A DNA stretch of 64,000 bases from Liolophura sinensis (GCF_032854445.1 NC_088297.1:26097915-26161914); one strand, 5' to 3'. Positions 12,009 to 23,157 are shown, counted from the first letter of the stretch. A program made the numbers and translations. The notes: generated by a model not told the origin, from the sequence alone.

Positions 12009-13472
12009 AGAAATTTATCTCAACTTTTGCCGTTCTAATTATTGTAATGAGATTTATTATTGCTGTAGACATAAACATGACAACAATCTCTCATTTCATT
12101 TTGTACATTATGAATTTGCTTTGCCATATTCACACTCATTGCATCATTGGGCTTTGTGTCATTTTTGTTGGATTTTATTTGGGATTATCAAACAAATAGT
12201 TAATGGTTTATGTGCATGCATGAATAAACATACAGTAACAGATGATCATGCTCCGAGGCAGAAAAAGGCGTAGTGGAACAAATTCACTGCATGACACCAT
12301 ACCTATGATTCCTATCCATCTTAGGATTTTAAGCTTACGACTGTTTTAATCGAGCGGAAAAATCACCCATTGTAACCTCCAGGGTAGGTAATTCTTCTAC
12401 CTTTTCAACTCCCCCTGTAACCAATATGTTGAAACATTTGGCGAGAAGTGTGGTGTAGAGAAATATTCTGCAGTTTTATGAAGTTTGCATTTTTAATACC
12501 ACATAAAAATCATTCTTAACATTACTTTCATAATGATTGGATGCATAAATTTCACTGAAAAATGTGCATTATTGATGATGAAAAATGTTGAAAATTTACA
12601 GTACATGTAGGTTTGATTGGTCTGCCTGTTGAGCCTCCCTTCAGTTTTTCTTTTCCTTCACTTTAATGAGGGTTAGGGTGTAGAGGACATGAACATGTAA
12701 GGTCGCTCTGAGGTCAGAGGTTGGTGTCTTGACATGGCCTCCTCCCTGCAAATCCACAAGAAAGTTTCTAGGATTCCCCTCCTGATATCACCCTGTGAGC
12801 ACATTGGGTATAGTTATATCCAGACCTCCTGCTAGTCCAATAAGGAGATTTGTCAGGAAATATTTCTTAAAGCTTGTTATCGGCTCATCTTTTAGATTGT
12901 ACCACTCAGATGTCTGGCTCTATCTTGTAGTAGAAGATAAAATCTCTAGGTCACCATGGTAACCAAGTTAGGCATTTTTTTTCTTTATCTTTTGGTGTCC
13001 TTGACCTTCAGGGTTTGATTTTGAACTTCTAAAGTTTTGGTAAAAAGATGTCAATGATTAGAGTTAGCCGGGTGGAGGTTGGGTTAGGGCGATGTAGTGT
13101 GTGTGTAAGATCCAGACTTGTAGCAAAAGTTGTCCTATACAAGCCCAGTAATCTGATACTCGCGGACCCCTTGGAGGCAAAACGCCCATTTGGGGGCAGG
13201 TCTTGGGGTTGCCTTAGTTTGGGTGTTCCACATTTCCCACTGCTGGGTTTGTTGATAAACACTGGGGTATGAATGAAGATGGATGACCTTGGAGTAGGGT
13301 TTCTATGATGTCTGCAGTCTGCCACATTAAGCAACTCTGGCTGTAATAGATGAGATTCCTCGGACTTGATGGGCCCCAATTCTGACATATCTGCAAAACA
13401 TTAATGCAGGCTCTTAAATTTTGAAAACATCAGGGATTCAACAAATTGGTCTTTCAGATCATAACAATATGT
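12009..13472. other. Unique sequence, no gene supported
   Basis: The longest frame is a minus-strand 119-codon ORF (13029-13388) overlapping a plus-strand 74-codon ORF. Neither has a recognisable domain. No tandem repeat was found. Confidence 0.45.
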
Positions 13473-13719
13473 CGGGCCTCTGTGGCTCAGGTGGTTAGCA
13501 CGCTAGTCCAGCGTAAAGACCCAGGAGCCTCTCACCAATGCGGTGGCTGTGAGTTCAAGTCCAGCTCACACTGGCTTTCTCTCCGGCTGCACGTGGGAAG
13601 GTCAGCCAGCAACCTACAAATGGTCATGGGGTTTCCCCACCATAATGCTGGCTGCCTTCGTATAAGTGAAATATCCTTGAGTGTGGTGTAAGACACCAAT
13701 CAAATAAATAAATAAATAA
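13473..13719 (+). mobile_element. tRNA-type SINE, near full length, plus strand
   Basis: The head has the A-box-like TGTGGCTCAGGTGGTTAGCA and B-box-like GTGAGTTCAAGTCC. The body contains GTGGGAAGGTCAGCCAGCAA and CATAATGCTGGCTGC, followed by GTATAAGTGAAATATCCTTG and the tail CACCAATCAAATAAATAAAT. Compared with other copies it lacks about 20 bases after GGTTTCCCC. A possible degraded TSD begins CATAAC on both sides (13460 and 13720). Confidence 0.88.
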
Positions 13720-14152
13720 CATAACTGCATGAAAGAAAGTGTGTTATTTTTCAGGAAATACCCTGTGATCTCTAGGGTACACCTACATCAACTGTAGACG
13801 CTCACTTTTCACACCCGTTTGGTCAAGTTCCTGGAGTAAAACCACAGCTAGACTTATTCAGGAGGCTGTTTGAGGTGCACCCATGATGATGAAGCCTGAC
13901 AAGCCTAATAAGTGTACTGTTCTACATCTGGAAAATGGCGCGCTCATATCAACAGCTGTTAGCATCAGAGTGGAAACATTTTGCACATTTGTTGACCTCT
14001 TTTTTCTGGATGTAACTCTGATATGCACCTGGTCTGATGAGAAACTATCCAATCTGCAGTAATATGATTTATATGGCAGAAATGGATGTTGGCCTACAAA
14101 TTGTAAACCTGGTGCAGTTGAAACCCCTTATGCTCGTCTCTTATCAGGGCTT
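13720..14152. other. Unique sequence between two SINEs
   Basis: Holds a 64-codon minus-strand open frame (13858-14052) without recognisable similarity. Nothing else is seen. Confidence 0.5.
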
Positions 14153-14162
14153 GATTTAACAG

Positions 14163-14433
14163 TAAGGGGCCTCTGTGGCTCAGTTGGTTAGCGCCCTAGC
14201 ACAGCATAATGTCCCAGGACTCTCTCACCAATGTGGTCACTGTGAGTTCAAGTCGAGCTCATGCTGGCTTCCTCTCCAGCCGTACGTGGGAAGGTCTGAC
14301 AGCAACCTGCTGATGGTCGTGGGTTTGCCCCGGGGTCTGCCTGGTTTCCTCCCACCATAATGCTGGCCGCTGTCGTATAAGTGAAATATTCTTGAGTACG
14401 GCGTGAAACACCAATCAAATAAATAAATAAATC
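14163..14433 (+). mobile_element. tRNA-type SINE, full length with 10-bp TSD
   Basis: The head GGGGCCTCTGTGGCTCAGTT is intact, followed by the B-box-like GTGAGTTCAAGTC, the GTACGTGGGAAGGTCTGACA body, and the tail CACCAATCAAAT plus AAAT units. The flanks carry a perfect direct repeat GATTTAACAG at 14153-14162 and 14434-14443. This fits target-primed insertion by a LINE partner not present in the window. Confidence 0.95.
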
Positions 14434-14443
14434 GATTTAACAG

Positions 14444-15691
14444 CCTGCTATTGGCAAAGGGTTGTCCAAAACCTGAACAGGAGGTAGAAATGGAATTGCT
14501 GAATCTTGTATTATATTAAATACATTTTACTACAGTTTAAAGCTAGCATGCAGTCCATAAAAAACTTTCCAAATGTGTTTGAAAGCCCTAATGTACATGT
14601 AAGTGCATAGATCTGTGTAAAGTCATGTGTAAAATGTTCTGCTAGGAAGATGCTGACCATGTGGCTGTTGCAGATGTATGTGCTGTATCTAGAGTGCCTG
14701 AAAACAGCGATAATGTGGATAACATTGTGCATAACCCCGGTCTCCAGGACGATGTCGATACACGCGTAAAGTTCAAGCTCTAATACTTCTGACTTCATCC
14801 ACGTTTTGTTTGTCCTTAGCTTTCAGATAGTGGATTAATTACCTGTTAAATTTGAAAAGATTGATGAAAACTTGATGTTGTGTGTCCAGGGTGTTAAGGA
14901 ACAAGTAAAGGAACACGGTATTAGCTAAATTGTGAGATTGTAAACAGGAAATCAAGAGAAAGTTCATTAACCTGCATGCACTATTGTCTGCAGGAATGTT
15001 TTCTCTCCCCCGGAAAGTATGCAGACTTGATTGTTTGGCGACATCATGATGGGACGAAAGCGAGAAAATGGATCACATACAGGTAAATTACTCTCATGGG
15101 GATAGTGGTGAACTTTATTAACTGTAAGTACTCCATGAGTTTGTCAAATTTATGATGCGCAGTCTTAATGGAAGTGTTGTCCATGAGTGTAAGACAAGGT
15201 TGGCTTTAGAGGGGGTGTCTCAGCTATTGGGAACTTTCGCTTGTTTGGTTGGACAGCTGGCAAATGGTCATGTGCCATTGAGATTGCTGAGGTTTGGGGT
15301 CCTGTTAGAATTAGGGATGTAAGGCGGATGGCTTGTGTAAACATCCAAGTCTGCTGAATATAAACTGTTGACTTGATTCCCTTCACCACAGGAAATAGTG
15401 TCAGTTAGCCAGAATTGTAGGTGACAATCCTATGCTGCTAAGGATTTCCTTCAGCCCTAAGCTGGCTTTGGGATCACCCATGCACTAGATGGCAGTGACT
15501 TGAAATTGCCCATTAATGGTTTAGGAATGAAATGAATTGATGATTTTGTGATTTGCAGTGCACTGACAGAATTTGTCCTAAAAATTAGCTTAAAAATTAC
15601 CATTTTTAGGGGGCAAATTTAAATAAAGAAATATTCCTTTTGGTGCTGATATCCACTAGGGTCCGATATCATCTGACCTCTCTGACACATA
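14444..15691. other. Unique sequence, no gene seen
   Basis: Open frames of 74-95 codons on the minus strand (14511-14798, 15165-15389) are not recognisable. No tandem repeat or SINE was found. Confidence 0.45.
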
Positions 15692-16090
15692 CCTCAAATG
15701 CCACCCTATGATCAAATGCCACCCTATGATCAAAGGCCACTCTCTGATCAAATGCCACCCTATGATCAAATGCCACTCAATGATCAAATGCCACCCTATG
15801 ATCAAAGGCCACTATGATCAAATGCCACTCTATGATCAAAGGCCACTCTAGATCAAAGGCCACCCTATGATGAAAGGCCACCCTATGATCAAATGCCACT
15901 CTATGATCAAATGCCACCCTATGATCAAATGCCACTCTGTGATCAAATGCCACCCTATGATCAAATGCCACCCTATGATCAAAGGTCACTCTATGATCAA
16001 ATGCCACCCTATGATCAAATGTCACTCTATGATCAAATGCCACCCTATGATCAAATGCCACCCTATGATCAAAGGTCACCCTATGATCAA
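15692..16090. repeat. 18-bp tandem repeat, about 22 copies
   Basis: The unit is CCCTATGATCAAATGCCA with AAATG/AAAGG and CCC/CTC variants, so a TGATCA palindrome recurs nearly every 18 bp. The period is a multiple of 3, giving 117 codons open on the minus strand and 84 and 66 on the plus strand with 6-residue repeats. These frames are by-products of the array. Confidence 0.96.
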
Positions 16091-16292
16091 TAGGACTCAT
16101 GGAATTAGGCAAAATGAGTAACTTACTCATTCACAAAGTTTGAGCTCAATTACGGTAATTCCCACTGCATAAAGGTTACGTATATTAACCTAGTGTCGCA
16201 GAATTCTTGACATTGATGTATAGTTTTATCAGTGTATGATTTATGTAATTAAGAAAAGTGTATAATTAATTTCAAAAGTAATTCATATCCCT

Positions 16293-16421
16293 GGGCCAGC
16301 TGTCTACTCTGGTCATGGGCAAGCTGATTGCTGTGGTCATGGGCCAGCTGGTCGCTCTGGTCAGCTGGCTGCTCTGGTCATGGGCCAGCTGGTCGCTCTG
16401 GCCAGCTGGTTGCTGTGGTCA
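16293..16421. repeat. ~24-bp short tandem repeat, about 5-6 copies
   Basis: Units resemble GGGCCAGCTGGTCGCTCTGG plus TCAT. Some copies are shortened to 18 bp (GGTCAGCTGGCTGCTCTG), giving an irregular array. Confidence 0.8.
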
Positions 16422-16435
16422 CAGTATATGTACCA

Positions 16436-16900
16436 GCCATCCATGCCATCCATGTACATGTAAGATGATGATACCAGTGTGTCAATCACTTCTTTGGTCT
16501 TGGTGTTCTACATGTAGTCACACCACTTATGTGCTGGCCAAGTCATCATCGTGCCATCCATGTACATGTAAGATGATGATACCAGTGTGTCAATCACTTG
16601 TCTGGTCTTTGTGTTCTACATGTAGTCACACAACTCCTGTGCTGGCCAACTCATCATCATGCTATCCATGTACAGGTAAGATGATGACACCAGTGTGTCA
16701 ATCACTTGTCTGGTCTCTGTGTTCTACATGTAGTCACACAACTCGTGCTGGCCAAGTCATCATCGTGCCATCCATGTACATGTGAGATGATGATACCAGT
16801 GTGTCAATAACTTGTCTGGTCTTTGTGTTCTACATGTAGTCACTGAATTCGATGTGCTGACCAAGTCATCATCATGCCATCCATGTACAGTACATGAAAG
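16436..16900. repeat. ~108-bp tandem repeat, about 4.3 copies
   Basis: GCCATCC (or GCTATCC) markers at 16445, 16553, 16661, 16767 and 16876 give spacings of 108, 108, 106 and 109. Each unit includes ATCCATGTACATGTAAGATG, GTGTGTCAATCACTTG, TTCTACATGTAGTCAC and GCTGGCCAAGTCATCATC. A 156-codon frame runs through it but is not conserved in length between copies. Confidence 0.92.
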
Positions 16901-17335
16901 ATACTTCCACCAGGGAAGCCTGTGGAGTTTTCATTTAGGTAGATTTGCATTATGTAATACAGCGCTCAGCAGGACTCCGTATCTCCCATTGGATGTTGTG
17001 TCTGGTGCCGCCTTCTAACTGCGCTCCTATATTCTGTCAGCTGGAATCTGTCTGACTTATTCCCCTTGTCTGTCTAATGACCCGTGACAACTAGGCTATT
17101 ACCGGTGGTAATTAGTAAGACGGAAGATGTCAGGTATCAGGTCATGTCTTATCCCACCCGTCTCTGATTCCCCGCCTGGCATCATTCAAACCAGAGCTAT
17201 TTATGTTGGATGAAATTCTGTGGCAGGGTCATATTGTGTAATTTTCACTGTAAGTGTTCTAACAAGTAATTCACATTGAATTGTACTCTGGCATTGATGT
17301 GGCAATAATAGTTCATTTTTTTGGCGATAACGTTG
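16901..17335. other. Unique sequence, no gene seen
   Basis: Moderately GC-rich around 16980-17190. No repeat or recognisable frame was found. Confidence 0.45.
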
Positions 17336-17350
17336 CACCAATCAAATAAA

Positions 17351-17449
17351 AAATATTTATTTATTTGATTCAAGTTTTACACTCAAGAATACTCCATTTA
17401 TATAACAGCGGCAAGCATCATGGTGGGAGGAAACAGGGCAAAGCCCGCT
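17351..17449 (-). mobile_element. tRNA-type SINE, 3' fragment, minus strand
   Basis: Reads as the inverted 3' half of the main family: an ATTTATTTGATT tail, TTTTACACTCAAGAATACTC, then GCATCATGGTGGGAGGAAAC. It stops before the head, and the 59-bp array begins about 80 bp further on. Just before it, a plus-oriented CACCAATCAAATAAA at 17336-17350 makes an 11-bp inverted repeat with the tail. Confidence 0.78.
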
Positions 17450-17526
17450 GGAACAAATAAAACATAAATCCCAATGACAACAACAAATAAGTAATGTAGA
17501 CAGGTATTTATAAATAGTTCTGCTGC

Positions 17527-18345
17527 TGAACACCATACCATGGATGAACGTACACCGTAACATGTGTGATGTGTGGAACAATACCTGAACACCATACCAT
17601 GGACGTACATACACCGTAACATGTGTGATGTGTGGAACAATACCTGAACACCATACCATGGACGAATGTACACCGTAACGTGTGATGTGTGGAACAATAC
17701 CTGAACACCATACCATGGACGTACATACACCGTAACATGTGTGATGTGTGGAACAATACCTGAACACCATACCATGGACGAACGTACACCGTAACATGTG
17801 TGATGTGTGGAACAATACCTGAACACCATACCATGGACGAATGTACACCGTAACGTGTGATGTGTGGAACAATACCTGAACACCATACCATGGGCGAACG
17901 TACACCCTAACATGTGTGATGTGTGGAACAATACCTGAACACCATACCATGGACGAACGTACACCGTAACGTGTGTGATGTGTGGAACAATACCTGAACA
18001 CCATACCATGGACGAACGTACACCGTAACGTGTGTGATGTGTGGAACAATACCTGAACACCATACCATGGACGAACGTACACCGTAACATGTGTGATGTG
18101 TGGAACAATACCTGAACACCATACCATGGACGAACGTACACCGTAACATGTGTGATGTGTGGAACAATACCTGAACACCATACCATGGACGAACGTACAC
18201 CGTAACATGTGTGATGTGTGGAACAATACCTGAACACCATACCATGGACGAACGTACACCGTAACATGTGTGATGTGTGGAACAATACCTGAACACCATA
18301 CCATGGACGAACGTACACCGTAACATGTGTGATGTGTGGAACAAT
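17527..18345. repeat. 59-bp tandem repeat, about 14 copies
   Basis: The unit includes CCTGAACACCATACCATGGA and GTGTGATGTGTGGAACAAT. Most copies are 59 bp and a few are 57 bp, having lost an AT/GT pair in the CGTAACATGTG part. No minus-strand frame of the unit contains a stop, so minus-strand ORFs of up to 381 codons (17398-18543) pass through all three frames in turn and repeat every 59 residues. Such shifting peptides are not expected of a real protein. Confidence 0.97.
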
Positions 18346-18822
18346 ATCTTTATTTGTTGATGGTAACTTTCTGTCAATTTGTACAGATCTCTTCTTCATT
18401 AAGACCTTAACAAACCAAAACAAAGCAATGCATAAGTGACTCAGGACAAATATGACTGCTGTGCACTGAGCTGTTCCAACCAGCAGGATAGATGGAGACA
18501 GTCTGTTACTGACCCAGACTGACCCAGCTCCTGCCTGCCCCACCTGATGGATCTAGAAGTCTTACCTGAGAAACAACAAAATCGATTCCCCCACTCCCTG
18601 CCCCCAGCCCTCTGCCCACCCTCCACACAACCATCAATGATATAGAAAAACACCCGATTAAACGGTGCATATTGCTGTGAGTAAGCCTGGGGTTGATAGA
18701 CTATATTTACAGAGCTGGTAAATTCCGTCAACAAACATCCCTTAGGCCCTTTCATTCACTTGGTGGACATTTTACAAGTTAAGAAAATCAAAATATTTAT
18801 TAAGTTGTTTATATTGTGGCTG
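18346..18822. other. Unique sequence, no gene seen
   Basis: Minus-strand open frames here extend from the 59-bp array. There is a pyrimidine/CCC-rich stretch at 18525-18625. No independent gene evidence. Confidence 0.45.
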
Positions 18823-18936
18823 CTGCGTACATGTCAGAACATTTGTGGGCTGCCAGGTTGTATCCAGGTGTGATGTTATCTGCGTACATGTCAGAACATT
18901 TGTGGGCTGCCAGGTTGTATCCAGGTGTGATGTTAT
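18823..18936. repeat. 57-bp direct duplication, 2 copies
   Basis: Two almost identical copies beginning CTGCGTACATGTCAGAACAT start at 18823 and 18880. The near identity implies a recent local duplication. Confidence 0.95.
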
Positions 18937-20336
18937 TACGTAAGCCATAAACGAGCTTTGCAGGAAATCATCTAGCTTTGTAGATTCTGATTGGCTGAAA
19001 CTTTGGATTATTACCCTTCACTGTTACTGACTGTGAAATTGTTAAGGAAGTGAAAAAAAAAAAAACAGTTTTTTTTAGCTAAGTACTCTTGGCAGTTTTT
19101 TCTTTCACTGCTTTGCTCGTTAGCATATGGAGTTTGACACCTGTTTGATTAATTGTAAGCCATCACTCTGTCTAGACTAGTCATTGCACTTTTTTGTGAA
19201 GAACTGTGGCGAGGACTTCATTTCTTTGCTGTATACGCGGGCAACCTCTCACAAGCCGGTACACGTACTGAGCTGGGCCTTCCCTTACAGTGCCAATTGG
19301 TTACAGCATCATCGTCTGCTTAAGAGAAGTAGAGAAAGTACAAGGCATTTTACATCAACCACACTCCAATATGTTCATACAAGACTCGAAATGATGGAAA
19401 TGGAGGAATTGAATTTGAGAAGGAATGTTGTTTCGTGAACAGTTTTTTATAAAAATATATGATGCCTGGAATGTTGAGGGAAGTCATAAACTGCATAGTA
19501 CAAATGACATCACTGATTTTTCATATTAAATTTGCCTTCAGCTACTATCTGTACATGTGTATGAGTTAGAAATACCTTAAACTTGACAGAAATGACTTAA
19601 ATTTTTCTCAATTACTTGTTGTAAGTTGAACATTTTGCTTTGCTCTGAGGGCAATAGTTTAGGTCATATAAAACCTTCCAAAAAAGAAAGAAATTTTGTA
19701 CCATTCATTATCTTTGTAACATATCAGTGAAATTTAAATATTTATGTCTTGAGAAATTTAAAAAAAAGAAAAAGCAAAGAAAGCAGAATGTTTCACTCAT
19801 CAAAAGAAACTTCTCCCCATTTTTTGTTTACATTTTGATAATGGACTTGTTGGAATATGATTTTTGTAAAACAAAAAAAGCAAGTTTGTTTATTTCCACC
19901 CATAGCCGGCAAAGCCACAGTTCTTTTGAAATTTTTTATGGCAAGAGTGAGGTCAGTCAAGGTTTATGCCCTTTGACCTGTGTAATTACCATGGCACAAA
20001 GCTCAGCCGCCTTGATGATGAGCACTAGTAGGGTCTGTCATCATTGGACGAAAAATTAAAGGGGCTCTTGCCACTGAATTTTACATCAGCTTGTGTAAAT
20101 CTAGTCATTAATTTGAGAAAAGCCAACCAATCTTGGTTTTTCTGAAGGAGAGTCCCATCTAGATTTCTAAGATATCATTTTTTTTTTTTTTATCTGGATG
20201 GAGAGATACTTAAATACAAATTCTGACTTTTTCCCAGAAGCAAAAAAAAAAGACACCAGTATATGTAGTTTGCAGCAGTTTCAGTTTTCTAACGATATAA
20301 GGGCCTGGTACTCTCAAAATGTCAGGACTGACATTT
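18937..20336. other. Unique AT-rich sequence with homopolymer runs
   Basis: Contains A and T runs (about 19055-19075, 19760-19770 and 20178-20190). Open frames of 74-110 codons on the plus strand are lysine- and serine-rich by composition and not recognisable. Confidence 0.45.
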
Positions 20337-20347
20337 CTTGGCTGCGT

Positions 20348-20407
20348 CGTCTTCATATGACTGAAAAATTGTTGAGAACGACGTTAAACCCCAAGCACTC
20401 ACTCACT
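20348..20407 (+). mobile_element. 60-bp 5'-truncated retroposon tail with 11-bp TSD
   Basis: The insert carries GAGAACGACGTTAAACCCC followed by a CACT tetranucleotide tail (CACTCACTCACT). It is flanked by a perfect 11-bp direct repeat CTTGGCTGCGT at 20337-20347 and 20408-20418. This is what a severely 5'-truncated SINE or LINE insertion looks like. The tail type differs from the AAAT tail of the main SINE; I recall similar CACT-tailed repeats in gastropods, unverified. Confidence 0.78.
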
Positions 20408-20418
20408 CTTGGCTGCGT

Positions 20419-21008
20419 TTAGGTTTGCTGTTTTGGTTTGTCATGCTTGCCTGAAGTGATGTTGTAAATTCCCAAATGACAACTGTGACGCATTTTACCT
20501 TTCCTGAAAACAAGACACTTTGTAAAGTGAGCTGTTTTCGCACCCTTTTCTGACATAAATGGACAGACACTGATTACAATGACAAGGTGATAATCATTGG
20601 ATCCTGGCAGCCGCAAAGCCACTCCTGGAACACAGCTGCCACATGCATTGATTTGTTGTACCCTTTCTGGGCAGTGTGTGTTGCCAGGTTACAGTGTGTT
20701 ATTTTCCTCCACTGACTTGCTGTGCCCACACAGGGTTGACACATTTTTTACTTACAAAGGTTGTTGACTGGTACATGTTTGTCTGAGTAACAAGGACTAG
20801 AGAAGTGGCACTGAACCAGTCCTCCAATATTCTTCAGTATTTTTACACGGTTGCATAAACATTGAAACACTCAAAATTTGAAAGCAACCTTTACACATCA
20901 GTTAATATTGACCCGGAGGTAGTATTGTCTTAGCGGTCTGTGTCCAGAGAACAAACCGCCAGCCAGTTGGTGATCTGTTTACGTATTGATTGGTCTGATA
21001 ACAAGCCC
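20419..21008. other. Unique sequence, no gene seen
   Basis: No repeat, SINE or recognisable open frame. Confidence 0.45.
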
Positions 21009-21151
21009 TTTGTTCCCATCAGAGAGTAAGTCACTTTGTTCCCATCAGAGAGTAAGTCACTTTGTTCCCATCAGAGGGTAAGTCACTTTGTTCCCATCAG
21101 ACAGTAAGTCACTTTGTTCCCATCAGAGAGTAAGTCACTTTGTTCCCATCA
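21009..21151. repeat. 26-bp tandem repeat, about 5.5 copies
   Basis: The unit is TTTGTTCCCATCAGAGAG plus TAAGTCAC. Copies differ by one or two bases (AGAGGG, AGACAG). The phrase AAGTCACTTTGTG recurs once more near 21254, outside the array. Confidence 0.95.
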
Positions 21152-21395
21152 AGGAAACTTTTTATGCCACGAAAATTTTACATGAAGGTGTAAGAGAGAA
21201 AAAAATTGTGTCGCAAGCAGTTTATAAATCATTTTGTGTATCAAGGTACATTTAAGTCACTTTGTGTCACAAAATGTTTGTGTGTCTTTAATTGTGCCTC
21301 AGATTTCTTATGTCCTAGAAAGGTCACTTATCTTGTCCAGAGAGCAGTGCATGACCTCAACATACAGATGTAGAGGGTAATTCTCATTCTGTCTT
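21152..21395. other. Unique sequence between array and SINE
   Basis: Nothing recognisable apart from weak echoes of the preceding 26-bp unit. Confidence 0.4.
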
Positions 21396-21654
21396 GGGGC
21401 CTCCTTGTTCAGTTGGCTAGCGCTCTAGTGCAGTGTAGTGACCCAGGAGCCTCTCACCAGTGCGGTCACTGTGAGTTCAAGTCCAGATCATGCTGACATC
21501 CTCTCCGGCTGAATGTGGGAAGGTCTGACAGCAACCTGCAGATGGTCATGGGTTTCCTCTGGGCTGTGCTCGGTTTCCTCCCGCTATAATGCTGACCGCT
21601 GTCGTATAAGTGAAATATTCTTGAGTACAGCGTAAAACACCAATCAAATAAATC
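21396..21654 (+). mobile_element. tRNA-type SINE, full length, plus strand
   Basis: Starts GGGGCCTCCTTGTTCAGTTG, with the B-box-like GTGAGTTCAAGTCC, body words GAATGTGGGAAGGTCTGACA and CTCGGTTTCCTCCCGC, then GTATAAGTGAAATATTCTTG and CACCAATCAAATAAAT. A short possible TSD, CTGTCT, occurs at 21389-21394 and 21656-21661. The A box is mutated (TTGTTCAGTTGG). Confidence 0.9.
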
Positions 21655-22839
21655 ACTGTCTCAGCTTTAAAAGCAGTAATGATAAATTTTAGGTGTGGTG
21701 TTAACACCTAAATAAGAAGATAAACAACTCTGAAATTGTGTAGTTAGTTGAATGTGAGCACATGTGTTAGTTTTTAATTAGGCAGGAGAAAATAAACCTT
21801 GACTTTATGCTATTGACAAACATGTTTATTGTCTGGCTTATGTGCTCTTGATTAAAGGAGGAGATAGGGTATCCAGCCCTCCGTAGTTTGAGATGTAAGG
21901 AGCTTTTGGGGAAAAAAGTTGATTAAAGTGAAAAGAGATGGCATCTCTTCCTAAATTACTTAAGCAATCTTTCCCCTGCCAGGCCACTGAACTCAAGGCC
22001 AAGATTTTCGTTAGGATAACGACCTTGAGGCTATGGACAAAATTTAAATGATGGGAAATTGAAGATGTTGAAATGTTGAAGTTCCCAGAAGGAAATCTGT
22101 GCCTGTCTGGTGAAGATCATTAGGCTCAGCTTCTCGTGTGAAGGTTTGATCTGTGGGGTCGTCCTTACGCAGTGGAGGATGTCTTAGATCATCCACAATG
22201 TCAACTCGTAATTCAGCTGACCTTCGGAGAAGACAACAGGTGGCCCAGCACAGATTTTAATACACAGTTTTAATTAGCAGCTAAAATAATTCAGCTTCCG
22301 TTTTGAAAAGTACACATGGTCACGATGCACAAACTACCCAGCGCCTACTGATTTTGGTGCACATACTGTAGAATTCATGCAAGTCATGGGAAAGAAACTT
22401 GGATTGTCTTCACATTTGGTTGGCAGCTCCTTTTGCTCCATTTTTCACTGCTTCCAGAAAGAGGTGTGATTGAAAATATGACCCAGGAACTGTTTCTGTC
22501 CTCTACAGTGAAGTTAACTGAGCCATTACCAGCCCAAAAAGTCACTCACAGCAAACAACTACCAGCATGCCACATGCCTTTTTCCTGCATGTTCTGTGAT
22601 GATTTCAATCAACGTCACAAGTTATTACTGCGAAACTAGTGTGTCAAGGTTATTTCATCAAACTCCTTCACTCCAAGTTTTACAATGAGTATAATTCTCT
22701 TGTAAGTAAATATGGTGTATGGTAAATAAAGTGTACAGAATCTCTGGCACTCTGCTTCGTGATTGTGTCTAAGTTCATTTAAACCGTTGTTCTGAATTAG
22801 ATCACAACGGTTTATATATCAACAGTTGCAATCGAAGCA
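21655..22839. other. Unique sequence, no gene seen
   Basis: The open frame at 22433-22639 (68 codons) is unassigned. No array or SINE. Confidence 0.45.
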
Positions 22840-23157
22840 AAACTGGGATACATATTTTGTTATTGGCAATGGATATTGTAACTTGGTACGATTTGAATAC
22901 TGATTTGAATACTGATTTCACTCTAGTCGCCTAGAACATATCTTTAATCTTGTTGACCACTTCTCTTTGCATGCTTCCATCCTATTTTCGTACTTTATAT
23001 ACTTTCTTAGTTCTTTGATGGTTTGTGTTGTGCGATGATTTGGGAATTGGCCTCGTGATTATTGACCTGGAATGTCCTTATTGGTTCATGGCTGGTATAC
23101 AAATGTCTATTTCGAGGCATAGATGCAGTAGTATGTTACATACTACTGCATCTTGTA
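22840..23157. repeat. Dispersed unclassified repeat (partner at about 44910-45720)
   Basis: Words such as ATACTGATTT, CGCCTAGAACAT, CTTTAT, TTAGTTCTTTG and TGTCTATTTCGAGGCATAGA recur, with substitutions, near 45525-45720 and 44920-44950. The family is unknown and its ends are not defined. It contains the perfect inverted repeat at 23121-23153. Confidence 0.5.

Noticed and set aside
13029-13388. 119-codon minus-strand ORF as a gene
   Set aside because: No recognisable domain, overlapping open frames on both strands, and no clear splice or start context; length is within chance range for this sequence.
13473-13560. tRNA gene
   Set aside because: A-box and B-box-like words are present, but no complete cloverleaf can be drawn and the sequence continues into the SINE body; the same holds for the other SINE heads.
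15777-16130. Histidine-containing periodic peptides on both strands as metal-binding proteins
   Set aside because: The 18-bp array is open in several frames on both strands; no flanking coding sequence supports expression.
17357-18543. Large minus-strand ORFs (315 and 381 codons) as genes
   Set aside because: They lie almost wholly in the 59-bp array, overlap each other in different frames, and owe their length to a stop-free repeat unit with a period that is not a multiple of three.
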